The position numbers and the translations under genes were made by a program. 64,000 bases of DNA from Pyrenophora tritici-repentis (taxonomy: Eukaryota; Ascomycota; Dothideomycetes; Pleosporales; Pleosporaceae): positions 2,852,001-2,916,000 of the forward strand of contig NC_089390.1 in assembly GCF_003171515.1 (NCBI RefSeq), given 5' to 3'. Below the pieces are notes generated by a model. That model made no database searches. It saw nothing but the letters and a program-made list of their open reading frames with translations, and was not told the DNA's origin. The first letter of the stretch is position 1, and each line of letters opens with the position of its first letter. This document shows positions 1-10,968 of this stretch, piece by piece.

Positions 1-1800
1 AGCAAATACATCTAGCTTCTCATTGATACCACTGCTTGTCTGCGGTCGATAAAACTCTGTCCCAACTGGTTTGGCAAAGGCGTCGGGTACTGTACAGTTA
101 TCGCTGAGTGCGGCTACAAGCCCAAAGTCGCCGATGCGTGGTGTCATATGTAGGCAGTCGCGCTTTGGACAAGGTTTACACCCCGACACATCCACTGAGC
201 CATATGGCGGATAGCGAGCTGTTGACAGTGATAAAAACACGTTGGCTGGTTTTAGATCTCGATGCACAACGCCTTGAGCATGTAAATACTGGACCCCTGA
301 GACGATACTGTTCAGTAACTCCAGTGATACGCACGGATGGAAGCAATGCTGGGCGGTTGGTGATGTGACAGATGCAGCTCGGTCGGATGAGATATATGCG
401 GCAAGGTTCGTCTCGCAGAGGCTCATGGCTACGTTGAGCGTTAGTACCGGTCCAAGGCCCCGATTTTGGACCGAATGGCGAGGTGCGTCACTGTTGGACA
501 TCATGCTGTCAGATATCTCAGTCGTATGTTCTTGAGAGTACAGCATGTGTGATCTAGGTATGTTCTCAATATCTTCGTCTTCATCTTCTTCCACGTCCTC
601 CACAGCACTCATTCGGGATTTCGTCGAAGAGATCGTCGCGATCGTTGTTTGACTAGCTTGACTGTCCCGCCGTTTGGTGCTTTTGGTCAATTTCAGCGTA
701 CCTTTGGTCGATGAATGCACGCTCTCCCTATGAGTTTCGTTCTCTTCCACTCCATGCTCGCTGAACTCAAAAACGATTCCAGCGTCGCTACTGTGATCGT
801 TCCTCGCAAATGGATCATCAAGGGTCAGGCTATCTAGCTCAGAGTGTATTACGTTGTCGAAATTTGCCGAAGAGGACGGAAATGCAGCCCGGTCTTCCAA
901 CAAACGATCTTCTCGCAACAGTGGTACTTCTGGTTCAGCTACCGCGTCTGTAGGCATCGTGGTAAACTCCAGCCAGGCGTTGTGATATCGAACGATGTTG
1001 TTATGATCAAACCTAGCGAGCGAACGAACCTCTTCGAGCATGCTTTCCAGCTCTTCGGGCCCATGCTCTTGTATCCTTGCGATCTTGGTAGGGCTTACCA
1101 TGATCCTTTTTACGGCGTAGAATGAGCCGTCAAGTTTGTGTTTAGCTTTGAAGACTTTCCCATAGCCACCCTTTCCTACCACCTCTAGCTCTGTATACTC
1201 CCGGATATATCGATCTGTTTGTAGATGAGGATAGCCCCGCAGCTGTATTCCGATAGGAGCTGGTATTCCAGACAAGGTGTCAAATGTCAAAGCCGGCTGT
1301 CGGGGCAGGAGCGGTGGTACGCCGTTTCCTGGTCGTGCGACAAGAGCCTGTGATTCAGGAATTATCTCGAGTTTGCTGAGGTTGCTCCGCGTGAGCTTGT
1401 TGATTCCTTCATTCGCTCTCAATCGGTGGCCTTGCATATCGTCGCTTGCATAAGCATCGTCAACATTATTGGAGATCTGACGCGCCAGCTCCTTATAAGA
1501 TGCTCTGCCCAAGCGCTGAGCGTCTGGATCGGATGGGTCTTTCCCGAGCTGCTCCGCAACTTCCCGAATGGTCCGTTCCTCTAACAATGAATGCAATAGC
1601 AGGTCTCGAACATTCTGCGCAGAATTCTGTCGCAGCTCTAGAGGAGGTCTTTGAAGAGGTTGCCCCGCCGCAGCAGAATCCAGGGTGTTGATCCTTGACA
1701 GGACGCTGTCCTGATGCAAATCGCTTGGGTCGTCATAATCGGTATCTTCATCGGAAGTTTCTGAACTCGATGAATCGCCAGGCTTGCGAAACATGGACAT
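1..1800 (-). CDS. eIF2-alpha kinase, HRI/PEK-like (partial, 3' end outside window)
   Basis: An uninterrupted frame of 600 codons from the ATG at 1800 runs off the left edge. The N-terminal 190 residues are Ser/Asp-rich and carry no RWD domain, so this is not the GCN2 type. The kinase domain starts near residue 205 with loop GKGGYGKVF, then KLDGSFYAVKRI, which is very like HRI kinases, and HNNIVRYHNAWLE, the eIF2-kinase alpha-C/beta-4 signature. A long acidic and Ser-rich insert separates the lobes, as is typical of eIF2-alpha kinases. HRDLKPAN lies near residue 514 and GDFGLVA near 555. Such kinases phosphorylate eIF2-alpha to damp translation under stress. The segment after DFG reads VGTEFYRPQ and lacks the usual Pro-Glu of the APE motif. 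The kinase family is secure; the HRI-like subtype is likely. Confidence 0.88.
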   Translation of the reverse strand, partial: MSMFRKPGDSSSSETSDEDTDYDDPSDLHQDSVLSRINTLDSAAAGQPLQRPPLELRQNSAQNVRDLLLHSLLEERTIREVAEQLGKDPSDPDAQRLGRASYKELARQISNNVDDAYASDDMQGHRLRANEGINKLTRSNLSKLEIIPESQALVARPGNGVPPLLPRQPALTFDTLSGIPAPIGIQLRGYPHLQTDRYIREYTELEVVGKGGYGKVFKAKHKLDGSFYAVKRIMVSPTKIARIQEHGPEELESMLEEVRSLARFDHNNIVRYHNAWLEFTTMPTDAVAEPEVPLLREDRLLEDRAAFPSSSANFDNVIHSELDSLTLDDPFARNDHSSDAGIVFEFSEHGVEENETHRESVHSSTKGTLKLTKSTKRRDSQASQTTIATISSTKSRMSAVEDVEEDEDEDIENIPRSHMLYSQEHTTEISDSMMSNSDAPRHSVQNRGLGPVLTLNVAMSLCETNLAAYISSDRAASVTSPTAQHCFHPCVSLELLNSIVSGVQYLHAQGVVHRDLKPANVFLSLSTARYPPYGSVDVSGCKPCPKRDCLHMTPRIGDFGLVAALSDNCTVPDAFAKPVGTEFYRPQTSSGINEKLDVFA

Positions 1801-2341
1801 TGTGAGCGAAAGAAGCGGTTGAGTCAATGCAAAGATAGTACAGCCCAGCTGGTATATAACGAGGACTTAAAAGCCAATTGATCGTTGCGATATCATTCAG
1901 CGGCTTTCTGAAGATAAATGCGAATGCGGTTGTGTTGGAGTTCCACTTGTGGTTGTGTGTTGTGTCGTGGAGCTGCAGCGTCGAGTGAAGACCCACCAGC
2001 TGTCCACAACAAGGCTCCCATGAATACGCGATGTCTAGGCAAACTTCGCTGGTCGTAGAATCCGATAGAAAGCGAAACGTGTCCCTTCCCCTCAAGGGCG
2101 GAGAGCACAGTGAAAGTCATTACAAGTTGGTTGAAAGGGCGCACAAGCCAGAGTGGGTCCTGTAGCGCGTCATCGCACGTGCTCTCGAGCGATTCACCTT
2201 CGCGCCTACGCACTTGGCCCGTTTGGACACCGCGCAACATCATACTAGGATGCGTCTACAGAGACAAGGCTCACTATGGCGCGCCAATTGCTGACTCTAT
2301 TTCTGCACATGTACGGCTGAGTCTTACCATCTACAAATATT
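1801..2341. promoter_or_regulatory. divergent intergenic region, kinase / unknown gene
   Basis: This 541-bp stretch separates two divergently transcribed genes and must hold both 5' regions. Short open frames on both strands show no recognisable protein. No clear TATA box or other named site was seen. Confidence 0.5.
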
Positions 2342-3598
2342 ATGCCGCGTCAACTGCCCTGGACAGTCAAAGGTGCAGGGAGAATACAAGCCAACTTAGC
2401 ACCAGCCCGACAAGCTGCAAAGCCGCGTGTCTCTTCCGCTATAGAAGGTGACTTCTTTGATGACACAGTACTAGCGAGCGGCAAAGGCGAAGGGAGGGCT
2501 ATCGAGTCTGACGATGACTTGCCCAAGTTACCGGCAGAGCCGTCTACACCTCTAACCAGGACTGGGACAAAGGATGCACCCCGAAAGAGGCGTGAAGAGT
2601 CATCATCTCCACCTCCTGTTGATAAATTCGAGCAGCCATGTATCGAAAGCATGCACAAAGGCGTCTCCAGATTCGATCTACGTGACGATGAATGGATGAT
2701 GGTAGAGGACGAGTTCCTCGAAACGGCAAAGCTCTTCACAAGACACTTGCATATGGCAGAATACGAGAAGCTCAAGAAAACCATTGAGGAGAAGAAGAAG
2801 CAAGCTGAGATTGCGAGGCCAGTAGTAGCTAACGCCAAGTTGTCTACGACTGCTCTTATGAAAGAGAAAGCCAAGGTCCAAGAGCAGAAGCAGAAGCGGG
2901 CAATCCGGGATGTGTTTGCGTCCCAGAACAACGATGATGATGAGGGAGAAGCGAAGGTGCGAGACACGGCCCCCATGCGTACGAACGCCAGCAGAACCAC
3001 TTCCTCTTTTCTGACCTTACGGAATCCTCCGACATCTAGCCCCAAGCAACCTCTAAAATCATACGAAGCACAAGAAAGCGATAGTGAAGATTTGGATGCA
3101 TCACGCCCTTTGAAAAAACCGGCATCTAAGGCCATAACTACACCAAGAACAACCCAAGCCCATATCAGCAGTACGTCTGCCGAGCAAACCCCAGCATTAC
3201 CCACTTCAACTAAGACAAAAGCCTCTATTGTCAAGCCTGCACCTCCATCGATAGTAAAACAACCTCGTTTGAGGCTAAGTGGGGCAACGCCATTTGACAT
3301 GCTTGACGAATACATACCAAAGAAATCGCCGCAGTCATCACCACAAATCTCAGCGGAGGGGCCTACAAAGCCACCAGTTGCGCGTCATACATCCACTAGC
3401 AGCACCAAGTCATCATCAGTTGGATGGTCAGCCAGTGCCTCGGTTGATACTAGAGCATCTGAGATTGCATCAGATATTAATGTGAGCAAAGAGACTTCGA
3501 ATCGGATTGCGAAGCGAAAAGCCGAGCGCGAGAAGCAGGAGAAGGAGAAGGCGCGGAAAGAAGCAGACTTAGATGATATTCCAACCTTTTTATTTTGA
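2342..3598 (+). CDS. conserved-looking fungal protein of unknown function, 418 aa
   Basis: A single-exon frame begins at ATG 2342 and ends at TGA 3596-3598. I do not recognise the family. The N-terminus is basic (MPRQLPWTVKGAGR). Residues about 95-160 contain an ordered, probably helical block (RFDLRDDEWMMVEDEFLE, then KLFTRHLHMAEYEKLKK) followed by Lys/Glu-rich sequence suggestive of coiled coil. Residues about 200-370 are Ser/Thr/Pro-rich and low in complexity. The end is a basic helix rich in KREKQEKEKARKEA and a terminal DLDDIPTFLF. The acidic/basic, mostly disordered composition suggests a nuclear protein, but that is inference. The frame continues over 1.2 kb with a sensible start, so it is very probably a real gene. 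It is divergent from the eIF2 kinase. Confidence 0.75.
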   Translation: MPRQLPWTVKGAGRIQANLAPARQAAKPRVSSAIEGDFFDDTVLASGKGEGRAIESDDDLPKLPAEPSTPLTRTGTKDAPRKRREESSSPPPVDKFEQPCIESMHKGVSRFDLRDDEWMMVEDEFLETAKLFTRHLHMAEYEKLKKTIEEKKKQAEIARPVVANAKLSTTALMKEKAKVQEQKQKRAIRDVFASQNNDDDEGEAKVRDTAPMRTNASRTTSSFLTLRNPPTSSPKQPLKSYEAQESDSEDLDASRPLKKPASKAITTPRTTQAHISSTSAEQTPALPTSTKTKASIVKPAPPSIVKQPRLRLSGATPFDMLDEYIPKKSPQSSPQISAEGPTKPPVARHTSTSSTKSSSVGWSASASVDTRASEIASDINVSKETSNRIAKRKAEREKQEKEKARKEADLDDIPTFLF

Positions 3599-4530
3599 AA
3601 TCATTTCTGGGCATGGCAATTTTGCTCTCTTGTCATCACCTGATACCCTGGTATACAAAAGCTACTGCAAGCGCCAGGTGGGACTATTAGAAATGAAATT
3701 TTCGGGTTTACCTACACTGTCGCTGTCAAATAGAGTCTTGAGGGTATACAGCATACTTTAGTTGGCATGTTATTGAGCGAAAACTTAGTGTATGTCTTTG
3801 GAGTAGGTTTTGGTGTTTGGTCCACCTTAGTACCTGGAGTCAGGGCCCGCCCCGACCAGTCAGGTAAATGTACCCCGCAAATGTACCTCGCCTACCGCAG
3901 TTTGCGCACGCACGTTCGCACCTGAACAGAGCAACAGTATCACAAGTCCAAGCTATCCAACAAACTTTTAGTAATCGTAGTCCCACATTATATACCATCT
4001 AATTTGAAATCTCTGTTACCTGTAACGGGTCTCCACCGGAAAGTGTACCGCATCCCCACCTAGCTTCCTGTCTGTGCTTCAGCAGGAGCCCAGTTCGAGT
4101 CTCGTGGTGTCCTTTAATCCACTCACTTGGGTAACCAGTGATGCTGGAGGGACCTAAGCAATGAATGCAATTTGACGAGGGAAGAAATTCTGCAATCTGG
4201 CATTCACCATGGGACGGCGGCGCTGGAATACTCTTATTGGGGTTGGAAGTTGAGTGGCGGGCTGGTATATTAACCGGTATTTTTGTCGTTTTTTTTTTTT
4301 GCAAACCTAGTAAGTAGTAGTAAGTATGTGTGTGATGATAGATGATTGGTAGTTTAGTCGCCTACCACCACCTTTTATTTTACATTTCTTACAACACTTA
4401 ATGGTTACAAAGAAAAAAAAGATATGTAATTATGCTAGGCAGTTCAGGGCAATAATACAGGTAAATGCAACAATGACCAACTCCATTCGCCATGCGGTTG
4501 TAAACAATAGGTTCAAAAGAAAGACTTTCA
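3599..4530. other. intergenic region between converging genes
   Basis: This 932-bp stretch lies between two convergent genes and holds their 3' regions. It contains a 12-nt poly-T run at about 4289-4300 and AT-rich sequence around 4300-4430. I see no gene. A GTTCGAGTC string near 4095 resembles a tRNA B box but has no matching stems. Confidence 0.5.
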
Positions 4531-6366
4531 TCATACAGCGATGCCTCTTCTCTTCCAGCCACCGGGGCCTCTCCAAGCCCACATAAATAGGCCCATGGCG
4601 ACCCAAACGCTGATTGTCATGGCCCAGAAGGTTGATGCGTAGCACTCCTTGCCATGACACAGTACATCTTCTGGGTCTTTCTCGATACCTGCTTCAGCAC
4701 TATTCGCGGCTTTCTGATACACGGTGGCATAAACAGCGCCCCAAAGTGTGGCACCTGCCGCAGGTGTCATGGCGAGAATACCCCAGTTCGTACCAAAATT
4801 CTCGACACCCCATACGACTGAGACGACAATAGGTGTAAGGGAAAAGACGGCCCCGTAGCCAGCTCCGATGAGGGCGGAGACGGCAGCGAAGCGGGATGCA
4901 TGGTTTTGTACCCAGCCACTGGCGAGTAACAGCTGACCAAGGGAGAGGATGAAGGAAAATGTCAAAAGGAAAGTTATGCGGGATACGCTGAACTTGCGTG
5001 GAGGTTCTACTATGTCTAGGAGAGATGAATGTGAGTTGGCGAGAGAATCTGGCCCACGGCGGTGCTGGTGTACCGGGGCAACAGGGGCGAGGACATCCGA
5101 GAGGGTGCCGGTGATCAAACGAGCGAGTGTGGAGGTGATGGCGACAATAGAAACGTGCGTCGCAGGGGAGGTGTTTGTGGAAACGTTTGCAGGGGTGAGA
5201 GTGTCGATAATGGTTCCTAGGTTGTTGATGAAGGCTTCGCCAGGCCCAGTGACGAGGAAGAAGCCTCCTGCCAGCCACCACATGGTCGGGTCCATGATGT
5301 ATCGCCGCGTCTCCTCGTTCAGCAACCATGTCTTCTTCCTTGCCTCCTCTTCGGCTTTGGCTTTCAGACGCTCAGCCTCGGACTGAAGGAAGTCGAAGGT
5401 GGATTCAGAGAGGTCCTGCGTCTCCATGGTACCGTAGCCGTGGTGGTGGGCGGCTTGGGTAAAGAACTCGTCTCGTTGGAGGAGGCCGGATCTCTCGAGC
5501 TCATCGACTGCTTGATCGATCATCTCCTCTTCATCCACGATACGCAGCGCAAAGAATCCGACGGCACCAACGCCGAGCAGGAGTATGCCCAGGAACAAGA
5601 AGAAGCGGAACACGTCCACGTCGCCCCTGCTCCCATCTGGATTTATGACGTATAGCAGCCGGCTTCCAACCTGACTTTGCCACATGCCGCTCAGCCCAAA
5701 GGCAGCGATGGGTATAGCCAAAGCAACGCCCTTTGCGTTGCCGCGTCCAAAGTTCTTCGCGCACGTCGTCACTGCAGACAGGTACATGCAGCTGGTGCCC
5801 ATGCCGACAAAGGCAAAGGCCAGCACCATGATGCCAAACGGCCAGCCATGACCGCCAGCAGACGGGGGAGGCCCGCTCCTGTATGCAAAGGCGGCAAGCA
5901 GATAGCCAGACCCGAAGAGCAGACCAGCAATACCGGCAGGTACGCCGGGACCCAAGCGATCGCAAAGGTATCCGAATATCGGCACGAGGAGATATAGGCC
6001 GAGCTCAGCGCCGATGGAGACGAGGTTGACCTGGACCTGGGTGTAGTGCAGCTTGGACTGGAACAAGTGTCCGTAGAGGGAGAAGGCGGTGATGCTACCA
6101 GCGCAGAGACAGATGACGATGGCCCATACGAAGCTCAGCCATCGGAGCACGACGCGCTGCATCATGACGCGATCTCGTTCGTAGATGCCTTCAGCCACCT
6201 GTTCGAAGAAGCTGCCGGCGTAGCTGGTGCCCTGGCTGCGTCGTTGAGACTCGGTGTCGATGTCCGGTGACAGGAGGGGGCGACGCGGCGAGTTTGGCGG
6301 GTAGTCGAGCTTGTCGATGGTGGTGATGGCATTGCCGCTGTTCCGCTTAGAGGACTTTGGTGACAT
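4531..6366 (-). CDS. MCH1: MFS transporter, Mch1 type
   Basis: A single exon encodes 611 aa from ATG 6366 (MSPKSSKRNSGN); an upstream in-frame TTG is not a start. The Ser/Pro-rich cytosolic N-terminus of about 90 residues is followed by membrane segments beginning RWLSFVWAIVICLCAGS. The first half has about six, including GLYLLVPIFGYLCDRLGP, and is joined by a long hydrophilic loop (residues about 290-370, with DEEEM and EAERLKAKAEEEARKKT) to six more. The order and loop match the fungal Mch1 family of monocarboxylate-permease-like MFS proteins, whose yeast member has no proven substrate. Length fits fungal Mch1 (about 600). Substrate and membrane (plasma or vacuolar) cannot be read from the sequence. 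Confidence 0.88.
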   Translation of the reverse strand: MSPKSSKRNSGNAITTIDKLDYPPNSPRRPLLSPDIDTESQRRSQGTSYAGSFFEQVAEGIYERDRVMMQRVVLRWLSFVWAIVICLCAGSITAFSLYGHLFQSKLHYTQVQVNLVSIGAELGLYLLVPIFGYLCDRLGPGVPAGIAGLLFGSGYLLAAFAYRSGPPPSAGGHGWPFGIMVLAFAFVGMGTSCMYLSAVTTCAKNFGRGNAKGVALAIPIAAFGLSGMWQSQVGSRLLYVINPDGSRGDVDVFRFFLFLGILLLGVGAVGFFALRIVDEEEMIDQAVDELERSGLLQRDEFFTQAAHHHGYGTMETQDLSESTFDFLQSEAERLKAKAEEEARKKTWLLNEETRRYIMDPTMWWLAGGFFLVTGPGEAFINNLGTIIDTLTPANVSTNTSPATHVSIVAITSTLARLITGTLSDVLAPVAPVHQHRRGPDSLANSHSSLLDIVEPPRKFSVSRITFLLTFSFILSLGQLLLASGWVQNHASRFAAVSALIGAGYGAVFSLTPIVVSVVWGVENFGTNWGILAMTPAAGATLWGAVYATVYQKAANSAEAGIEKDPEDVLCHGKECYASTFWAMTISVWVAMGLFMWAWRGPGGWKRRGIAV

Positions 6367-6716
6367 TGGCGGCGGTATCGGTTCCGGTACGTGTGACAAG
6401 CAGACTTTGTGGCGCCAACATCACGGAGCCATTGCTGCAGGCCTAAGGATATATACTAATGCTAGGTGCTAGATTCGCTGCCAACTCTTGACAGCTCTGG
6501 GGTATTGGGGATTTCGTTAGACCAGCGGTCAGCACCCGGCACTTGGACTGCAGGTTGGTGTTGTCGCGCGAAGTAGCTTGACGCCATGCGCGCAGGGGAG
6601 TGACGCTGCCGCTAAGTTAATTCTGGGTCGAAACAAATGACAGAGGGAGAGAAATCATCGGCTCGCAGCAAACACCTCGTCGCCCACCCGTTAGCCGCAC
6701 CACGACGCAATCAAAC
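6367..6716. promoter_or_regulatory. divergent intergenic region, MCH1 / RRP42
   Basis: A 350-bp region carries the 5' ends of two divergent genes. No specific element was recognised. Confidence 0.5.
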
Positions 6717-7869
6717 ATGGCGCCCCAGCAGGCCCTCGTCAATCTCTCGCCCGCTGAGCTGTCCTTTTTGCGCTCCACGCTTTCACAGACGCCGCCCATC
6801 CGCCTCGATGTTACCAAAGGACCCCGCGACTTTCGCTCCATGCGCGCCGAGTATGACGTACTGCCCACGGCAAACGGGAGTGCGCGCATTGCTCTGGAAG
6901 ACGGCACCGAGGCCCTGGTAGGCGTCAAGGCCGAGGTGGAGCGGTCACGCCAGCGCCCGACGCTGGGCGAGCATGGCGTCGACGTGGACATGGAAGACGG
7001 CGACGGCGACGGCGACGGGAGTGAAGATGCCGACGACAGCAAGGGCAAGGGCCAGAATGCGTGGGTAGAGATGAGCGTCGAGGTGCCAGGCTTCCGCGAG
7101 GACGATGCGCTGCCAGTCTTCCTCTCCTCCATGCTCACAGAGAGTTTGCTTGCCAGTGGGGAGCTAAAAGACCGGTTGTACATCAACACGCGCTTTCACT
7201 GGAAACTATACGTCGATGTACGTCTTATACCCTCCAATGCGCATTGCTAGCTAACACTGCCAGATTCTGCTGCTTTCCCCACCACTCTCCTACCCGCTCG
7301 CACTACTCTCTATGACCGCCCACCTCGCCCTCCTCACCACACATGTCCCCGCGCTGAAGTCTGAAAAGGACGAAGACCCGCTCTTCGACGACGACTGGGA
7401 CGCCGCCGTGCCTCTATACCCCAAGCAGGCCGGCACCACGAAGACGGCTCCACAGCTAGGGAAGCCACCCGTTATTATCTTAGCCATGGCAGTGGGCGAC
7501 AACATCATCTTCGATCCCGCCAAGGAGGAGCTTGCAGTAGCAGATGCCGTTCTTGCCGTCGCATGCACAAACTCAACGACCTCATCCACGGGCGCGCGCA
7601 TAGTCTCAATACGCACCATTGACCCTCCCTCGCATCTCACTCCGCCAGGCGTACCCAACTCGATGAACTCTGCAACTGGCGGCACTGCTCCCACCTCCAG
7701 CGCCGATGCGCTTACACAGCGAGAACTGCTCGCGACTTCGGGCGTCTGGACACCGCCCCGGGGCGGCATGAAGAGAGGCCTCATCTCACACGTAACCAAG
7801 ATGGTCGTGGAGAGTGGTGGAGTCGCCGAGGAGGTTATTGGTGCCTTGGCGGCGATTGAGGTCGGTTGA
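6717..7869 (+). CDS. RRP42: exosome complex subunit Rrp42
   Basis: Two exons, 6717-7217 and 7264-7869, are joined across a 46-nt intron (GTACGT...CAG) and give 368 aa. The protein has the RNase PH-like fold of the exosome ring: LSPAELSFLRSTLSQ at the N-terminus, RLDVTKGPRDFRSMR, later LKDRLYINTRFHWKLYVDI across the splice junction, then a C-terminal half with PVIILAMAVGDNIIFDPAKEE. In eukaryotes Rrp42 is a catalytically inactive member of the six-subunit ring that feeds RNA to Rrp44 and Rrp6. Residues about 87-112 are an acidic Asp/Gly/Glu insertion encoded by GAC/GGC repeats, making the protein longer than human RRP42 (291 aa). Head-to-head with the MCH1-type gene. Confidence 0.9.
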
Positions 7870-8695
7870 AGGAAAGGGGTTTGCATACGCAACATGCAAT
7901 AACTCGCACCATGGACTGAGGTTGGAAACGTCCCTGAGACTGGATTCCTCACAAGGGCTCAGCAGTTGGCGTGGCGGCCAAGGAAGAACCTAGAGGCACG
8001 GCGTAAAAGGTCCGGGACGACCATTGTCTCAAAGCTGAACGGGCCTGGGCGCCCGATGTGTGGTTGACTACTCTAGCCTCGCGCCGGCAGACCAAAGCCA
8101 AAAAGCAATACAGTCGAGATTTATAGTTAGGCATACGTAAATCATTTCAAACATATCAAATTGCCCCATCTCCCTTGCGAGAACATGGAACGATGGTGAG
8201 CGTTTGTTACGTCGACAGCACCGGCCGAACGGCGGACCATCAACCTGGCGCCGTAACAGGAGGACAGATCGTCAACTTCACTTTGCGTGTCGTGCATTGC
8301 GAGCAATCAAGCAAACATGCCGGTCCTCCCATGCGTCTTGCTTTTGCCGGCATCCCCATGCCCCCGTGAAAGGTCGGCTACTCTGGGCTAGTGCATATGA
8401 CATGTCACCTGCATCCTTCCACGTTCATTCCAGCACTCACTTTCAATACGCACATATTCACCGCCTCATACCACAAGACAAAACAGCTACCTATACCAAC
8501 AAACACTCTGTGAAGACATCCCAAAGCCTACTTTTTTCGTGCAACCCGCTACGTCACACGAGTGGCCCCGCACCGGAGTTGCAGGGCTGAAGTCTGACGG
8601 AGTATTGTGCTAGGCTTTAGAACAACACTAGAAGAACTTACTCCAGACATCTCAAAAGTTGAACAATCCATTGAACCATTCACCCATCCGGAACC
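7870..8695. other. intergenic region upstream of F-box gene
   Basis: An 826-bp gap holding the 3' end of RRP42 and the promoter of the F-box gene, with a CA/CT-rich leader around 8430-8520. Nothing else recognised. Confidence 0.45.
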
Positions 8696-9553
8696 ATGAT
8701 GGACCTTCACCACCAATCGCACTTTTCCTCCTTTAGCCGCTTCTCCGACATGCTCAAGGACACGACAGGCCGACGCAGTAAGAGCGTGTCCCAACAACCC
8801 ACACGCAACTCGTCGAGCAGCAACCTCGCCCAGGAAGCAGAAGCCTACGCTTTGCGATTAAGAGAGGCAGAAATGGGCAAAGACGGGCACAAGGACAGCC
8901 GGCGGAGCAGTATAGGCAATTATGCGGACCGAGTACGGCAAATGTTCACACCCTCGCACTCAACCTCGCCGCAGAAAAAGGGCGTCAACGACCTCCCGAC
9001 CGAAGTGCTTCAACACGTCTTCAACCACCTCGAGTTTTGGGAGCTAGTCCGGTGCCAACGCGTGTGCAAGACCTGGCACGACCTCGTGCCCGGCGACTCA
9101 CCGCTCCTTTCAGAAACACTCTACCTAAAGCCGTCGCGCAGCCTGCAAATCTACAACCTCGTCCCCACGACATTTGACTTTGAATTCGATATTTCGCCGC
9201 AAAGCATTGAGTCTGGGCCACAGCCCTCGGGCACCCGCTTCTCCTCGGGTGTGCGCAATGAAATCTCAATGATGAGACGCTGTCTCGGCCTCATACGGAC
9301 GAGTCAGGAGATTGTGTTTCATCCCGTGATTATGGATTTCAATACTTGGATCGCGGATGGCGCATTGGCTGGGAAGAGGCATGGCTCGTGGAGACGTATG
9401 CTGGTTTCTATGCCGCCGTTGAGAGAGCTGACGCTGAGGCATGGCAAGAATAGGAGTGTGGTCAAGGTATTGAAAGCGGCTGAGCACGATGAGGGGGTTA
9501 GGTTGGGAGACTTGTTTGATTGCATGGATGATTGGATGAAGAGATTGATATAA
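8696..9553 (+). CDS. F-box protein, 285 aa
   Basis: The single exon starts at ATG 8696 (MMDLHHQSHF). The first 95 residues are Ser-rich and probably disordered. An F-box lies at about residues 99-140: VNDLPTEVLQHVFNHLEFW, then RCQRVCKTWHDLV, matching the LP-x-E-hh-xx-hh-x-h pattern that binds Skp1. The rest (residues 140-285) has no leucine-rich repeats or WD repeats I can see; it contains NEISMMRRCLGLIRTSQEIVF. It is probably the substrate-recognition part of an SCF ubiquitin ligase; the target is unknown. Confidence 0.85.
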   Translation: MMDLHHQSHFSSFSRFSDMLKDTTGRRSKSVSQQPTRNSSSSNLAQEAEAYALRLREAEMGKDGHKDSRRSSIGNYADRVRQMFTPSHSTSPQKKGVNDLPTEVLQHVFNHLEFWELVRCQRVCKTWHDLVPGDSPLLSETLYLKPSRSLQIYNLVPTTFDFEFDISPQSIESGPQPSGTRFSSGVRNEISMMRRCLGLIRTSQEIVFHPVIMDFNTWIADGALAGKRHGSWRRMLVSMPPLRELTLRHGKNRSVVKVLKAAEHDEGVRLGDLFDCMDDWMKRLI

Positions 9554-10968
9554 GCGGGTATATGTTCAATATAGTTGAAGTTTGGGATCTTGGTTCACTG
9601 TTTGTCTTGCTTAGGGTGGGGGTCTTCGTTTCATAGGGTTTGGCGCGCTCGGAACGGTATTTTTTACGGTCAAACACGTACTTTAGCGAAAAGGTGGGGT
9701 TGGAGTTTAGATATCGGATTTCTAATGTATATCACGATTTACCTTGTTGTTCCTGGTTCTCCATTGAGTTTGGGAATGCTTCATCGTTATCGTCTGATGT
9801 TACCTCGCAACGAAAAGCGTAAGCTGAAACGACGCAGTACAACTCTTCAGCACCACACGACAACGCTCTGTGTTTACGAACCTATTCGATCCCTCTGAAC
9901 CAGACGAGCTACACTCAATGCTTCCAATGCCTCCAAACAATCCACACCCGTTCCTCGCAAACACGCACAAACCACAGACACGGGCTGAGCCAACAACTAT
10001 GACATCATAGCCGTGTCCCGCTCCCCGCCCCCTTCCAAGCTTCTAAAAACAACAATATCAGCTCCACCCTTGCGTTTGCAGAACGCCCCGGCCCCACAAA
10101 ATGTATACAACACCAAATTAGTCCTTTCCCCCGTCTAGATAATCGGTGAGAACACCAAATTTCCGACGTCGGCATACTGTCTCATCTAGCATCCGCAAGG
10201 AGCCGGTGTAATGATTTTGCAATTACATTACACTACGGAAAGGCTCCACATGCACGCATACACGTACACGGGTCAACTCCATTAAAAAAGAAGTTATTGG
10301 AGCAAAGACATGGACGGAGAAAAAGATGCGTAAAGTTTCCCTGCCCTTGGCGTATCTGAGCTCAAACTTTCCTTAGCTTTGCTTGCTTCTTCGTTCTTTC
10401 GCTTCAACAGGCTGGGCAAACTAGACAAGCTAGAAAGACAGGTTGCGAACGGACTTTGCTTCTTTCGTCTTGTTCTTTCCTCAGTTGCTTATGGACGCGT
10501 GTGTGAAAACGAGTCCGTGTTTGCTGGCCTGGGTAGTTTGGTTAAATTTGATTGGGGACGGTGATTCGCTCCGCAAAGAGAAGGGGAAGGGGGGAACCTT
10601 TGAAGGGTTTGGAACATGGGACTGAGTGTCAGGACTAGTGGATGATTACGCAATTGTTTTGCGAGAGGTATGAACATCGCTGCTGCTGTATGCTTACTCG
10701 CTCTCTCTACTCTCTACGAGGGAAAAGGTATAAACAGAGCCCTCCGTACCCACCGACATCACTTTCACTAACCAGAAGACACGAGTTTGGAAGTATTAAA
10801 TGTTTATATTTCTTCGTCGTCAGCCATATGCGTCAGTAAGGCAGACGAGGTAACAGGCTCGCTCCAACCTTCAGTTCATCAAAAGCTCTACAAGTCGAAC
10901 TCTTTGTCTAGCCCTGAGCCATAATCACTTCCAATCTACACCCGCGACTAATATACAAAGACCTGCGC
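9554..10968. other. long intergenic region, F-box gene / acl2
   Basis: A 1.4-kb stretch between converging genes. Short open frames on both strands look random. A hairpin-capable repeat (TGTAATG / CATTACA, 12-nt loop) lies at about 10207-10232. No gene, tRNA or repeat family recognised; part will be 3'UTR of both genes. Confidence 0.45.

Noticed and set aside
2350..3315. 321-codon minus-strand frame
   Set aside because: It mirrors the Ser/Lys-rich coding gene on the plus strand and is dominated by Ser/Phe/Cys, as expected of an antisense shadow.
4088..4110. tRNA-like B-box string CAGTTCGAGTC
   Set aside because: The neighbouring bases do not form T-arm or acceptor stems and no A box was found.
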